Source of the DNA: Sphaeroforma arctica JP610
Taxonomy: Eukaryota; Opisthokonta; Ichthyosporea; Ichthyophonida
DNA length: 39,090 nt
NCBI RefSeq assembly: GCF_001186125.1
Contig: NW_014040485.1
Coordinates: 40,529 to 79,618, forward strand
Reading direction: 5' to 3'
The notes beneath the pieces are model-generated. The model was not told the DNA's origin. It saw nothing but the letters and a program-made list of their open reading frames with translations, and searched no databases. The position numbers and the translations under genes are program-made. The number at the start of each line of letters is the position of its first letter. Position 1 is the first letter of the stretch. Of the stretch, positions 11,401 through 26,410 are shown piece by piece.

Positions 11401-14400
11401 TACACATGCACACTTATACCTACCTGGACAGAGGCTTGGTTGAACGGCAGTAGCGTCAGCGCACTACCTTTACCCGCGCACGTCTCGTACTTGAAACGGA
11501 TGTACTGTGTGGTCTTGTAGCTGAAGCTCGAACTGGTCACAATGACGTTCGCTCCGGCAGCCAACACTACATCCAGCAAAGACTCGCCGATGGAGCCCTT
11601 GCCTGTGATTACATTGATACGGCAGATTAGGGGGATGGATCGGATGGTGAGCCTTTTGTCTTGGTCAAGATGATGGTTGTGTACAAGTTTAATCGAGCGA
11701 GAAAATGCGAACTGGTGCGTTTCCTTATTTAGAGTGAATGTAACACCTACCTGCACCCGTGATGAGCACATTCTTGTCCTTGAGACAGAGTCCTGCATCC
11801 TGGATCTGCTGAAGCGCGTCCTGGAAGATTTTGGTGGTGTGCGTGTTATACTCCCACTCGCCGCTTGAGGTTTGGGTCTTCAGGGACAAACCAGGTTTTA
11901 ATGCCGACTCCTTCTTGCGCAAAGCAGCGATCGCGGCGGACACCTTGGCCGCACACTGCATGGCCTCGATGCGAGCGCTGTGAGGAGAATTGGGGCTATT
12001 CTTAGTACACATAAGAGCTGCACATATTGCAGAGACATGAGCTATCTATACCTTCACGGACGAACATAGTACCAATATACTATGCAATACGTGTGCCCGA
12101 GTGCGCATGTGATTACAATAAAGTACTACCACCTTTCATTCGCATCGTAATGTAAGTAAAGGGAGATTTGAATCAATATACACGACATAACCACTTACTT
12201 CAAGCTATCCTTTCCAGGTGTTGGCGATGACGACGACATGTCCTCTAGCATGCTGACCAAGCCCTGCAAATAATACACATGATACGTTTCAATGGTTTGC
12301 TCAAAGACTCGAGCCAATTAAGCTTGTAGGGTTGTAGGGTTCCAATAGGGTTTTGAAGTATCGGGCAGTGGGGTATTTGAACCTAGACCCGAACCAGGGA
12401 ACGGTTACGACACAAGTTTGATCTCGTATGTTTGCACCTCTGTCCCGTCGACACCCACGCATTCACTGTATTGCAGACCCTCTCCCACGCACGTGTGCAT
12501 GTCCTTACCTGAAGTGACTCCGTGAGCTGGCTCTCGCTCTCCGCACTATCTTTGTCTTTCTCGGCATCTCCAGCCTTTTTGGCGGGAAGACTCATGTCCT
12601 CCAAGTACCGAGCCTCACGGGGCGTTTCTGTGTACACCAAGTCTCCGTTGTCAAGCACCTCACAGCTAGGTTGCTTGCTGAAGTGGCGTATGGTTTTGTG
12701 TGTTTAGTACATTGATCTTCGTCAGCCTATGTGGTGGGCATGAGCAGTACGAACCCTGTTGCCAATAGCAACACAACGCCTTGTATATCTAAATAACACT
12801 GCTCATACAAAACGTAAACGTAAACATGCGCACACGGAATGCTCCGGCATATAAACATACCTGTGAATCTCAGCCTTGAACACTGCAGAGGGCGCGGTGG
12901 CTGCGATCATCGCCACAGCCTCTTCCGCAGTGGTGTTCAGGAAACGCGCGAGTGTCTGTCCACGCTCCGTCTGCTCGAGATGGAATCTGAAGGTATTGCA
13001 TGTACACAGTGATGTAATTAGCCATGACTGCATTGTCGATTGTGCTGTGTATGTGGCCAATGCCCGCGTGCAGGTGCTACAGTACAAGTACATACACTCC
13101 ACCACAACACAGCTAGCTAGCTACCTACCGGACCATGGCAAGTAGTTCGGGGGTGTTGCGATTGCACAGCTGTGCCCAGCGCATGGTCAGCTGCTCACCC
13201 ACATCACTCTCGCGTAGTTTGGCCATCTGAGCGGACGAGAGTGTCTCTGCGTTCTGCCCTGCTTGGGCGCGGCTGAGGAAATCAGCCACCTCGTGCATCA
13301 GCGCCACAAAGTCCTGTTGGGTTAAAGAAAGGGGTGTGTATGGTGTTGAGCTGAAGGTAAACGCTACGATGGTATGTCCTATGGGGTTAAAGAAAGGCGC
13401 GTGTATGGTGTTGAGCTGAAGATGAACGCTAGGATAGTATTTGTTAAATAGTACAATGTTCGCTATTATGGTGTTGTTAAATAGTGCCATGTGTGTGGAC
13501 ACAGGGTGTTAGTTTCCTATGGGCGTGGAGGGCTCTACATAGCAAGCAGTTATGCATACACTGAGAAGCTTCCTTACTAAGAATACCCCACGTCTGTACT
13601 GCTAGTAGCGTTAATCCATATGCATCACACTTCACAACCCAGCCCACCCGCATAGATCGCCTGTTTCTGTGGTCACGTACCTGTCTGACCCAATTCCAGT
13701 ACGAGTCGTAGGTGCGCGCCATCAGAGCCGAGAACTTTGGCTGGATTGCATTGGTGTAGAACTCCCCATGCTCGTTCGACCATTGGCTGGCTTGCGCTTC
13801 CATCTCAGCAATCTGATTGGTCAGCTCGGCAACGCGTTTGTGACCCGCCTGTTCGTCTTCACCGAAGTACTCGCTGATGGCGGTTACATTGTCGCGTAAC
13901 AGCTGTGCAGGTATATGGCAAACCATTTTTTCAGAACAAGAAAAAAAGCTGTGCCTAACAACCTGCACTTGTAAATGCACAGCAAATGTCAACCAGCAAG
14001 CGCATCGACGTGTCCGAAACACACGCACTGGTCCTAAACACAGCAAACTATTTACGTAAACGTACTATCCTCAAACAGAAAACGTACCTGTGCGTGGCGA
14101 GCGAGATCGCGTTGGTACGTGGCGCTCGAGTTCACATCGGCAATCGCCCCGCCCATCGCACCACCGCCACCGCCCCCTCCAGCTGTGCCGAGCGTGATAC
14201 CTACCATGCCTGTAGGTAAAGTGTACATACATGTATGCGTGTATTAATATAGGGGTGTGTATGCGTGTGTGCGAGGATATGGAGAATGTACATACATGTA
14301 TGCGTGTAGTATTATACGGGTGTGTATGTGAGAGAGAATATATGGATATAGGGGTTTCCATGCATATTGCCGAGTCCACGAAATTCCCGAGCACACGCAT

Positions 14401-17400
14401 ACATACGTACACGCACACCTACCAGCATAAGACGTCACCACTCCATCCAGGAATGTGCTCGCCTGGTCTTTGTCAGCCAAACGGGCCTTGGGCTCTAGGC
14501 CGGCTGCATGAAGCATAGCCCCATCCACCATAGTTGGAGTGAGTCCGTACTTGCCGGAAATGTACTCACGGCACGCACCCGCGCCAAAGCCTCCTGGCAT
14601 CTTCTGGGCGACCATTCGGTTCACCAGCGCCTTGGTGACTTTTCCTGTTGGGGTGGATGGGTGGGACACGGTGGTTACGGTGTTGTCGATTGGGGTTAGG
14701 CGCAAGCGGTGCCCTGTTTACAACCCAGAAATGGCAGAGGCAACAAAGGGGGCCAGGCAAACCAAAGTACACATACAGTATTGGCTAAATATAAACGAGA
14801 AATAAACAGACACACGTCATGAACACAACAACATATATTCCCATACCTGGATGAGCAAATGGCGTGGCCACGGCGGCAGCCAATGACTCCAGGGTCTGCT
14901 CAGCAGGATCGCTGGGGATGTTGAAGTTAGTACCGAACTCAGCGGCCACATCACCCATGATCTCGTTGGTGAGGGTCGACTTGCCTTGCGCAATCTCCTT
15001 AAGAGTCGAGCCTCCTTTGACACTGACAGGTGACGCTCGCGTCTTGACGGCGATGATAGTCTGAAGAATCTCCAGAGCAGACACGGCCGACGGACCACTC
15101 GCGGCGGCGGCTGTGGGTGGGAGAGAGGTCGGGGGAACAGAATGAGACTAATATAGGCAAGGTCCGGGGGCACTAAAGTAGGACTGAGGTATGGGCAAAG
15201 GCTGGTGCGCTTTATTTCATTGATAAACAGGGAGATACATAAGCGAATACCGAGGGTGATTGTAGGGTATATATGTATGAAACAACCGGGAACATATCTG
15301 GTACTTATACGTATAAATCCGAAAGCGTAGCCTGAGAGCGAACATTTTACAAGACACGTGAAATGCATACCCGATGGCCCCGCACCCGCTACCATCTGTT
15401 GCATTGGTGCGCCCAGAGGAGCACTCGATGGCTTGCTCAAGGACACTCCACTCATAGCGGCATACAAACCAGCCGCTTCATCCAGCCAGGCATTGGCACC
15501 TGAAGGGGATAAGAAGTGGTGTGTTGAGCTGTTGGTAGGAAATTGAGCTTGGTCAACGAGCGTATAGGTGGAAACTGTTGCAAAGATACGAGGCACTAGA
15601 GTGAATACGCACATACATCGTCCATATACACATATACATATATCAACAAACTAACAACATACCAGCTTCATCCTTCACACGCGCAGCCGGCTCGACCGTG
15701 ATGGCGTGCATGAGCGCACCCTCCGCACTCGACTCAGCCAAGCCATGGGTGTTCAGTAGGTAGGTCTTAGCCTTCACCTGTGTGAACCCAGCCGGCATTT
15801 TGGACGATAGACACTTGTTCACGCGAGTTGTTAGTAGCTTGCCGATACGGCCGCTGTGCTTGATCTTCTCGGAGAGTTCTGTCAGAGGCAGCTCTTCGAC
15901 GCCCTCTGGGAAGGAGCTTGTGCCCATTTCCGCACTGATGTCGCCTATGTATGTGTGCATGTATGTAGGTATCTAAGTGTAAGTGTTTGGGAGAGGTCAA
16001 TACGAGGGAATGGGTTATGCATACAATGAACCTCCACACTGAAGGTATATACACACCAAATCCAGAACCTCCACACCCCTGAATAAAACGAAGCACAGAT
16101 ACATGTATACGCATCTTAATCGCATGAACAGATCGGATATCTATCACATGACCAGTACAACGTACCTAGGATTTCGTTCTGCAACGCACTCTTGCCGCCA
16201 ACCATTTCCTTGACCGACTTGTCCATAGGGATATCGCTCATCTTCTTCTTCATTTTAAGAGCAATGACACACCGCAGAGTGTCCTTGGTGGTGACGGGCT
16301 GAGAGATAGCAGGGCCTGCCAAATAAGAGCGGAATAGTTGGTAAGCACTCGATAGTTATACAGAAAATAGGCATGTAGACTTATCCATAATACGTGTGTA
16401 TATGAAGATACATCCGGCTAACGTACATCCTTCCATTCATATATCCAAATATACATGCATCCATTCATATATACACATACATACATACATACATACACAT
16501 ACATACATATATACTATCCATTACACACATCCATATATATATATATATATTACCTTGATGGGCAGCAGCTGGTGCCGCAGCAGCAACGGGAGCCGCTGCC
16601 GCAACGGGAGCGGCCGCCGCCGGTGCCTGGGCCTCTGGCTCCTTCTCTTCCTCTCCCTCTCCGAGGAACTCAAAGTACAACTCTTGGCGATTCTTAGAGA
16701 AGGTCATAACCTATGCAGGTGTAAGGTGTGGTATTGTTGTGAGTTTCTCGATGGAGGACTACAGGCACTCTCAAATACTATATACCAAACTTCCGGGAGA
16801 TATATATACGATATATATGTGTGTGTGTTGACGTGTCGAGAAAAGCGGATAACGCAAAGGCATATACACTGCCAATAGTGTTCACTGGCTCCCACCCACT
16901 GTCCGTGTGACTCACCTCTCTGTGCTGCGATGTCAGCTGATCGTGTCGCTTGTACTTCAAGGCCAAGGTACGGGTGAACATACCTGAGCAAACAAGGGAT
17001 AGGACAGGTTAGACATGTATTAACTGCCTCAGCAAACAAGGAATCGCACAGGCCAGACATTTGGTTCAGCACGCCTTAGGCATCAGTAGATCGTATAAGC
17101 CAGTCCTTTGGTTAAAAAGGTCCACACAGATCCAACCACGTCCGAGGGTATAACAGTGCTACAGGTATAGGTATAGTTGGTCTGAAGCTGTGCGTGAAGA
17201 TAGTAGTACTTACCCGCCAAAGTAGATGAGGGGCCGATCTCCACCAGACGTTCGGTACCTCGCTCACCCAGAATCACATCCTGTGTCTTGATCCATTGCA
17301 CGGGTGAGGCAAACTGATAGGCCAGTAGTTCGACCAGTAGGCTGTGTGGTGTGGTGTGGTGTAGTTTGGTTAGGGCTGGGATAGGTATATGTATGTGAGC

Positions 17401-20400
17401 TACGCGTAGTAATACAAGGAACATGATGGTTTATAAAACAATATAACAATAAAACAGATATTCACAAGTATATCGCATGCATCAACCTGGATCTGTTTTA
17501 CAACATACATGAATCCGGTGTCTTGACGCTGAGATGGCAGCAGAGGGCCGTCTTCCAATGCAATCGCCTTCAGCTCTGCACTCTCGGTCAGCTCGTACAC
17601 CTCTTTACAGTACTCACGGGTCACTTGGAAGGGTTTGGCTGGGGAATGAAGTAGGCAAGTAAATAAGTCAGTACATACTGATAGAAAGACCTGTTGTTAT
17701 CTAAGGAAGGAAAAAAATTAGCACTACACCACTATAGAGTGTCAATACGCGCGCTGCAAGAGTCACACAGCTCAGTACATGCACGCACCTGTCAAATTGG
17801 GGATGTACTTGTTCTCCAACAGACTCAGATCGACCTTCGAGTCCAGACGCTCGCGCAGATACACGCGGAAGGGGCCAACACCACTCAGCAAGAAGCGAGA
17901 GTGGAACGGCACATCAATGCCGGGAAGGGGAATGCAAGCATGGCCTCGTGTGAGCTGCACGCGTGCGCCATTGGATACCTCCAACACCCTCTCCACACAC
18001 ATCTGTATGACCGGCTTGACGTCCTCCTCGGTAACGTTCTTCACGTGGATCTTCTGTATCTTCATAACGTTCAACACTTGCGTGAGGGTCTCCAGACACA
18101 GCAGACTGCCGGCGGCTACGTACTGCTGATTCTCGACATTGAAATTGACGATCTCGAGCAGCGACGAGGTGGTGGTGCCAATGAGTGCGCACAGATTGAT
18201 CTGTGGAGCGATGGGGAGAGAGGGGAGGCAGATGTAAGCAGGAGACGTGAATATATTTACGTATCTATATATAGCTTATAACATACAGCGGAAACACGAG
18301 AGTCAATAAACCACACGCATAGGTATCACCCAACACTCACCAGCTGTGCTTCTCCCAGGCCTCCGCCCACCCGCGACGGGTTAACGGCAATCATGCCGTA
18401 GTCACTGAGACCTTCGCTGTCACGCTTAACCGCGTACTGCATAGTCATGCCACGGTAGAACACCACATCCATCAAAGCCTCCACGCACAGCACATTGGCC
18501 ACTGAGGCAAGCGCCGCATACTCGCCCAGCGAGTGTCCGGCAAAGGTGGTGTGGTTCTGGATCAGACCCTCGTGGGCCATGTCGTCGTACGCCGCCTTCT
18601 CGAAAAGCACCAGTGCGGGTTGGGTGAACTGGGTGGCGGATAGTAGTCCGTTGGGGTGCTTGAACGTGTGCGATTGGGTGTCGTTCGTGATATCTATAGG
18701 GCGCGCCGGGAACAAAGGAGAAGGGGGAGTATGTGAATAATAGAATTTAATAGTAATTAATGGTAAATTATTGAATAGTAAATTAATACTATAAAACAGC
18801 AATTAATACTACTAATTTTGATATAGTAAACGAGGACAGCCGATGCGGTGATGAGCATCAGATGAAGATATGACGAAGAAAGTACTCACCTGGGAACAGT
18901 GCGAGGTCCTCGGTCGATCCGTCGGGGTACAGCACACTGTAGCGCAGTGAGATGTAGAAGTCACGGATGGCCGCACCTTTCACGCCACCGAAGAAGACTG
19001 TTGGTAGAGTTAAAGTGAAAGAGGGGGGGGGGGGTTAATTACAAAGAACCGTCAGAAGTAATGTTGCACTGAAAGTGGTCCTATACCGAGAGGACTACAG
19101 AAATCACCACGCCATACTATAATCACATCTATGTATACACCACAAATACATCGCAAGACCTAGCACACACTTACCGGTGAGTTCCTTGGGGTTGTCCTGA
19201 ACAATCGACAGAATACTGAACCCGTACTTGTCTCTGAAGTGCACATCGGCCTTGTCCCACAACGCCTTGGCCGTGGCACTCTCCTGGTACAACTCCATGC
19301 CCATACCCTTCTCCTGCGAGCCCTGACCCGTAAACACATACGCCGTACTGGCCTGCTGGACGTGTGCCACACCGTGCAGCACGCGCACATTGTCCTGGTT
19401 GTACGTATCCACGTTCACAATCATCTTTCCCTTGCTCATACCCACATGGGTCAGCTTGGTCTCCAGTCGGTCACCGGGCAGAACCATGCCTAAGAACTCG
19501 CTCATGTAGCTGCACACGCGGGAGGGCTGGTTGTCTGCCGCGAACACCTCCACCAGACGGCGGATACTCGCGGCCGTCCACATGCCGTGGGTGATGGTGC
19601 CGGGCAGTCCCACTAGGTCAGAGAAGTACGGGTTGACGTGGATGGGGTTGGTGTCGCCCGAGACCTTGGCGTACTGCAGGTTCTTGGGTGGCGCCGTGAC
19701 TGCAAGAAAGAGGAGAATGAAATCGGATTTCGTGAGTGCCTGCGTGGACACAAGTATTGTTTTGCTTGTTTGTATGCTGACAAGTACAACAACAACGACA
19801 GATCAGACTATTTGTGATGTGCTCTATAGTACTGTGTGGTCCCGCACAAGCCGTCTTACTTGCCGCTGTGTCATGTACATGTGTACTTTGTTCTGGAAGC
19901 CACTAGGCAGGGCACCTACCTGTATTGACATAGGCATCTGATCGGGGCAGCAGCGAGTAACCACCGCCTTCGAATAGGGTCTCTTCCTCTAAACGTGATC
20001 CATGGCGTTCCAAGAAAGCTGTGACCGAGTTGCCCTTCACGTGCGTTCGTTCGTAGTAAACACTACCTACATCCACTGTGTCACCCGTGTCTAGCTCACG
20101 CACAACTGTGCCTTGGGTCTGCACGAAGGCAATCATATCGGCGCTCTCGTGCCTGGTGAGTGTGTTGACGTAGAACACCAAGGTCGCTCCGACCACCAAA
20201 TTCTCGGGAGATACAATACTCAACCACGGCTTGGACTTGAGAATCGCCAACTCCTTGACACTGCTGATCTTGACCTCCACGGGCGTGTGCGTTTTCTTCT
20301 CGAAGGTACCGGAATAGCTGCAGAGAAAAGCGGGATGGGATGGGATGGGATGAATACCATCAACCATGTGATATTGTCACTGATGTATGTAGGTAGAAAA

Positions 20401-23400
20401 CGGGGTGCTTGTAAGCGATGTGGAGTGATCTAGTGTGGTATGGAGACAACAAGGATCAACACAAAACAAGCTACTAGAGTATCCATAATATGTACAACAC
20501 TACGTATGAATACGCATGCACACTCTACACATTACAGTAGGCAGCACACACCTGGTTCCCATCACACTCTCACGGTAGAAGAATGTCGAGGTGACCTCCA
20601 TGTACGACTTCTCCTTGCGGTAAATGACAGCCGTGACACTGACAGATGTGCCGCCGTTTCTCTCTGCCTGCACCTTGGACACTTCGGCAATGGTTTCGCA
20701 CTGATCACCCTCCATGAGCTGTGCGCGTTTAAAATTATGTGAGTGTGTGTGTGAATACACAGATATTGTGCCCATCTTGAAATGACCTGTATATACATCT
20801 ACCTACCTACACAATCACAATCAATTGCAGATGTAAACAGAATATCTAAGCGTCGAGTGGTACTCATACGAATACATAATATATACCGGTACATACACAT
20901 TTTATACCGGTACTTGTACAATCTACCGGTACATACACATTTCATACCGGTACATGCACAATTTATACCGATCTACCTACCTACACAATCAATTGCAGAT
21001 GTAAACAGAATCTCTAAGCGACGAGTGGTACTCATACGAATACATAATTTACACCGGTACATACAAATTTCATACCGGTACATGCACAATTTATACCGGT
21101 ACATGCACAATTTATACCTATCTACCTACCTACACAATCAATTGCAGATGGAAACAGAATCTCTAAGCGACGAGTGGTACTCATACGAATACATAATCTA
21201 CACCGGTACATACAAATTTCATACCGGTACATGCACAATTTATACCGGTACATGCACAATTTATACCGGTACATACCGGGTCCTCCATAAGATCCAGCAC
21301 TCGGTACGAGTTGGAAAGATGCACCAAATTCAACAAGTCGGCATCGACATTGGAGTTGAGCAACGATCCCATGATGGCTTTCCATCCGACCTATACGACA
21401 ACATGGCAGGTGAGGGAGTTGTGCATAAGACGCCGTTGTATGAAGTTCGTGTAGGTATAAGGGCTTGTGACAGGACAAGTTCGGTACAAATGCCACATGC
21501 CACACTGATGGATATAAGTAACGGCGCAAAGAGCTGTATCGGATACTTACAACGATCGCCAGATCCATGGGTGCTTCCAACCGAGACTTGGAATCGCCGC
21601 CCCTGGTGTGGGGAATGACGCATCCTGTGGTAGCAAACAAAAATAGAACCGCAAACCGGTATATCAACATCATGAGTAAATGGCAATGCCGACGAAGCAC
21701 AACCTCGCAGTAAGGAAGTAGATAGCAGCAGTAGGATAACACACACAAGACCACATACCAATGTGTAAAGGCATAGTAGCAAAAATAGATCACACACTCT
21801 GAAGTATGCACCTGATATGCGTATGCGTACCTTCACTCCGATTGTTCGTGGCGCGACAGAAGGACGTGATCTCGGCTGCTGTGATGGTATGTTGACACAC
21901 ACATCTAGCTGCGCTCACATCGCCTGCAGTGGCGTCTCCGGCATCGGCCGTGGGGATGGCCTGAGGCGGAGAGTCACCGAACCACATACTGGAATAGAAC
22001 GCGTTCACATCAGCGTTGTGGTTGCCATCCTGTGATGTGGTTGGGTTGGTATGTTAGTGTACGGGAGAATTTTGCCTGAGATTTAAAGCGCGACGTATCA
22101 AGCCGCTTAGCACTGAGTAACTCTGATTATATCAAACCTAAGGGCGCACCAAAATGCTAAACACACACGAACACTCTTTGACTATATAATCCTACCAGTG
22201 CAGCGAATCCTAAGTACACGCGAACACTCAAACACCGCCAAAAACGATAACAACCATTTCCATGCAACGCGCAGTACAGACAAAGTCCAATGCGTTTAAG
22301 TGCTTACCATTTCTCGGACCGGTGCAAAGCGGCTCTCGGGCACATACTGAAACTTCAGAGTCAGTGGGACATAGGTTGTCGCACTCAATGAGCTAGGCGT
22401 GTTGAGCGTCACTTCAATGTTGACACCGTCTTGACACGACGCTCGCACGGCCGGTACTTTGTGTCCGTTGTACTGTGAAAATAACAGGCAAGGTGTGGTA
22501 GGTAAAAGTACATGAGCAACGATCAAACTGGTACGCAATACGGGACATGGTGCGAATACAAAGTATTGGACGTGTAGTAACATGTCATTATTGATGCAAT
22601 CTTGACGCGACACGCACACGGCAGATTCCACATTAGTAAAAATAGACCTAAGTATTGTGCTATTAAAGAGGTACGCATACAACCGTACGATTGGATTCGC
22701 TCTCAAACACTCGAAACTCCCAACAGAACGTTTTAAGCAAGTACCTTCATTTTGGATGAGATACCCTGGTCGTAGATCTCCACACCCACCGGAGCGCCGC
22801 CATGGGCCGAGGTGATGCGGACCATCTGCATATATCGTTTGTTGTGTTAGCGAGATGGCAACTTGTATGTTATCGATTCGTATGTGTGTATATATATGAG
22901 TGTATCATTGACGTATACTACTTGAACGTACATAGTTTCGTACTCGTGCTCGTGGATGAAGCAACATGGTACACACTTAGTCCTACGTCGAAATCGGTAC
23001 AACTATATACGAACCACTCCTTTGATCAGTGGTTAAGGCCAATACGCTAAAAGCGAAAGCACCAAACCAAACCTAAACACCTAATATACCAACACAGACA
23101 AACCCACTATCGTTGCTCGCATCAGTGCCGTGAGCCACCCTCACAGTACACACACTGCGCCACACACCTGTCCTGGTCGCGGACGGAACAGTCGGGCCAT
23201 GTTGTTGGTCTGTGTCAGCATCGACCCCTTGAGGATCGCAGAACTGCACAGAAGCGCACGCAACCACGTGTTGGCGCCCTGGCAAATGTGCTCAAACCAC
23301 AGCGCCGCGTCGGGTAGCTTAGTGCCTTCGCGCGGCAGAGTCATCTGTCGCACGGTGGGAGTGCTGGCCGTTTGCACGCCAACGAGAGGGGGTAGTGTAT

Positions 23401-26375
23401 GTGCCTTGGCAAGGGACACGCCCAGGCCGTCCACGACGGGGATGTCTGGAGTGGATGTGTTGGGGTGTGTAGGTGTGAGCATATGGTACGTACTTCATCG
23501 TACCGCGTGCTCGGGGGTACCGTACCGTTCGAATGCATTACGACATGTATTGTGTACAAGGGTGTAGATGTATGCATGTATACGTACACAAAGCACACTT
23601 ATCCACAAGCAAAATACCTTTGGAAGACTTCGAGAGCGAGCCTGACAGGGTGGAGATCATATCCGTGTACATGTTGCCCAGTAGCTCTGCAATGGGTTGG
23701 TTAGGCACAGTGCTGTAGTGCGCTGCGACGGGTCCTTGTAGGATACACACACGCTCAACGTCTTCACCCACAACCGCATCGAGGTCCTCACTCATCCAGA
23801 GCGAATCCTGTGTGAATGCGTTATATTTAGTACTAAATCAATATCATGCGAATTCAAGCCCAGATCAAAAAGACTGATGTCAGGCCAAAATGCATCCAAC
23901 ATTCTGAAATCAGGATCACATCTGTTGAAATCAGGAGTACAAGGAGCACATCCATATAAAATCAACTTCACACCTTCTTAAAATAAGTCTTGAAGTTCTC
24001 GTCGATAATCGGGATGAAAGGCACTGGTTTCTGGCCGCGCCTGTTGCAGATGGAGACGAAGAAGTGCACATCCTGTGTGGACATGAACTGGGTCGACGCC
24101 ATACTGAACTGACTCAGCAAACGCAGTGCGTTCTGCATCGGGACAGACGTGGAACTATCACAGCTATCTTCGGGAATATCCGCATCCAGAACAAAGCTGC
24201 CGTCCAGACCAACGGGTGTGGTGGTCCCGGAGAAACGCTCAGCCGTGCGTACCAACATATCGTACACACACTGGCGGTACGAGACGTGCGTCCAGCGACA
24301 CTTCTTGGAGATGTACATGAGCTCGATCATGCGTACAACCACCTCCTGGTAAGTCATCTCGTTGACATCCACAGCCTCGCCGCTCGCCTTCTTGCCGAAG
24401 AAGACCTTCTGGAAGTCCTTGTTGAGCGCGTCGATGATGGCACGCTTGTCCTTTTGGATGGCTTTGATCATCTCGGCCTTGGCCAGCGAGAAGTATTGCT
24501 TGTCGAATCGCTTCCAGAGCATGATACCTCGGGTGGCAACCTTAGTGACACAGGCGGAAAGAATGGAGACAACGAACATACCGGTCAATAAGAATGCTTA
24601 GGTAGTCATCGTATGTACATTTCTATTCATAGCCTTCTAAATTAAACAAGGCTGTGTTATAACAAGTGTTCTCTCAAAACACATAAAACAGTCAACACGA
24701 TGTAGTATAACACAATTCATGTCAGTAGCAAAGCCTTATGCAACAAGCTTGCATGTGTACATGTATACACACATACACACCTTGTGAATAGGCTCTCCAA
24801 GCTCGGACGTGACTGTCGTGATACCACCCACAACGCCCTCGTACGTCTTCTCCCAGGCCCGCTCGTCATTTAGTGGAATACCTGGTGTCTCGTGACACAA
24901 TCTGAGCTTCACGGCATCGGATGTGCGCGCCTCCTTTGCGACCATCACACGCGAACCCATAAGCACACCGTCGAAGGGCATCAGCGGATAGTCAAAGCAT
25001 GCACTCCACTCACTGTGAGGCAGAATAAGGTATGTATGGATGCGTGAGTACAGACTAACAATTGGTATAGCTTTGCATGTACGACATGTGGTGTGTGTGC
25101 CTCACCGATCGTATATACACATACTGTTGAGCAGTAAACTATAACTTCGACCACGCCGTTCCTGTGCACACGCGGTACAATTACGCGTTTATTAATGGCT
25201 GCGATACGTACGCACAACAAATACAGCCACATGCACACAAACACACACACACATAAACACACACAAAGCAGTACAATACCACAAAATACATGCGACCACA
25301 TCCTCTCTCAAACTTGACCTACCCTGTAAGGAACGGCATGGCGCTGGTGCTGTCTCCAACACCACTGCCAGCCACGAGCACAATGTTCTTGCGCTTGCGG
25401 ATGGTGGCGTATGTCTGTAGGATGGGCTGGTGGAAGTCCTCGAAACTGTGATGACCACCCGCACGGCCACCGGTCCACTGCATCAGGATGGGCATATCGG
25501 GATTGCGCTCTGGAGGGTAGTGATAGTAGGTGGTGGGTAGTGTGCGTGTGAGCGACGCGTTGTGTGTATTATATGTGTAGGGAATACGATTATACGTCGA
25601 GGTGACAAAGATACACATACATGTTTGCCAAACCTTAAACCCTAAAGATATTGCACCTAGACATATACATGTATGCCATATAGTATTCGTACGAAAGTAA
25701 ACGTCTATACACTACATACCGGCAATAGCGATCACCTCCTTGATGGCACTCACGGATCCGGGCTTGAACGACATGTGGCGGATGCCTGCTTCGAGACAGT
25801 TCTCGATAATTTCTGTGGCATTATCGATGGACGGGACACCGGCTGCTACGCAGATACCTGTATGCAAGTAGCGTTTGTTTCCGTTTTAAGTAATCGTTCA
25901 TTTCCGGGGATTGCGCATATCCATGAAAGTGTGTAGTTTTGTATACGCTAAAATGCGAATCTGTCCCAGAGACGCGGGTTTGTATGGGAGTCTTGGATAG
26001 GGTAGCCTACACGAAGCAGACACTTCAGCAAGGGAGGGTACTGGTTTTTCCCACAATAATAGATGCCACTACCATATACATACGCCTCCTATTTTTAGCA
26101 CGGTTGAGTTTTTGGTCATGTACCTTCAATGGGATAACCCTCTTGCCGCAGACGTCTGAGCAGAGGATACTGGATACCCCATTGGCGGGCATTGAGGAAC
26201 AGTAGATTGACTGAAACACTCGATCCGGGCGTAGTGTTCGCAATGATTTGGTCAATGGTGTCTCGCAGCGACTTTTCGTTGTGGTGACCGCCACCTGTTA
26301 CGATATAGACAGGAGTGCGCGTGTGAGGGTGGTGCGTTGATATTACACAAGGTCGATCTGGTATATCATTCGAGC

Positions 26376-26410
<35 letters not shown>

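Noticed and set aside
20797-21276. CRISPR array
   Set aside because: Spacing is irregular, the spacers are themselves repeats of each other, there are no cas genes, and it lies inside a eukaryotic intron.
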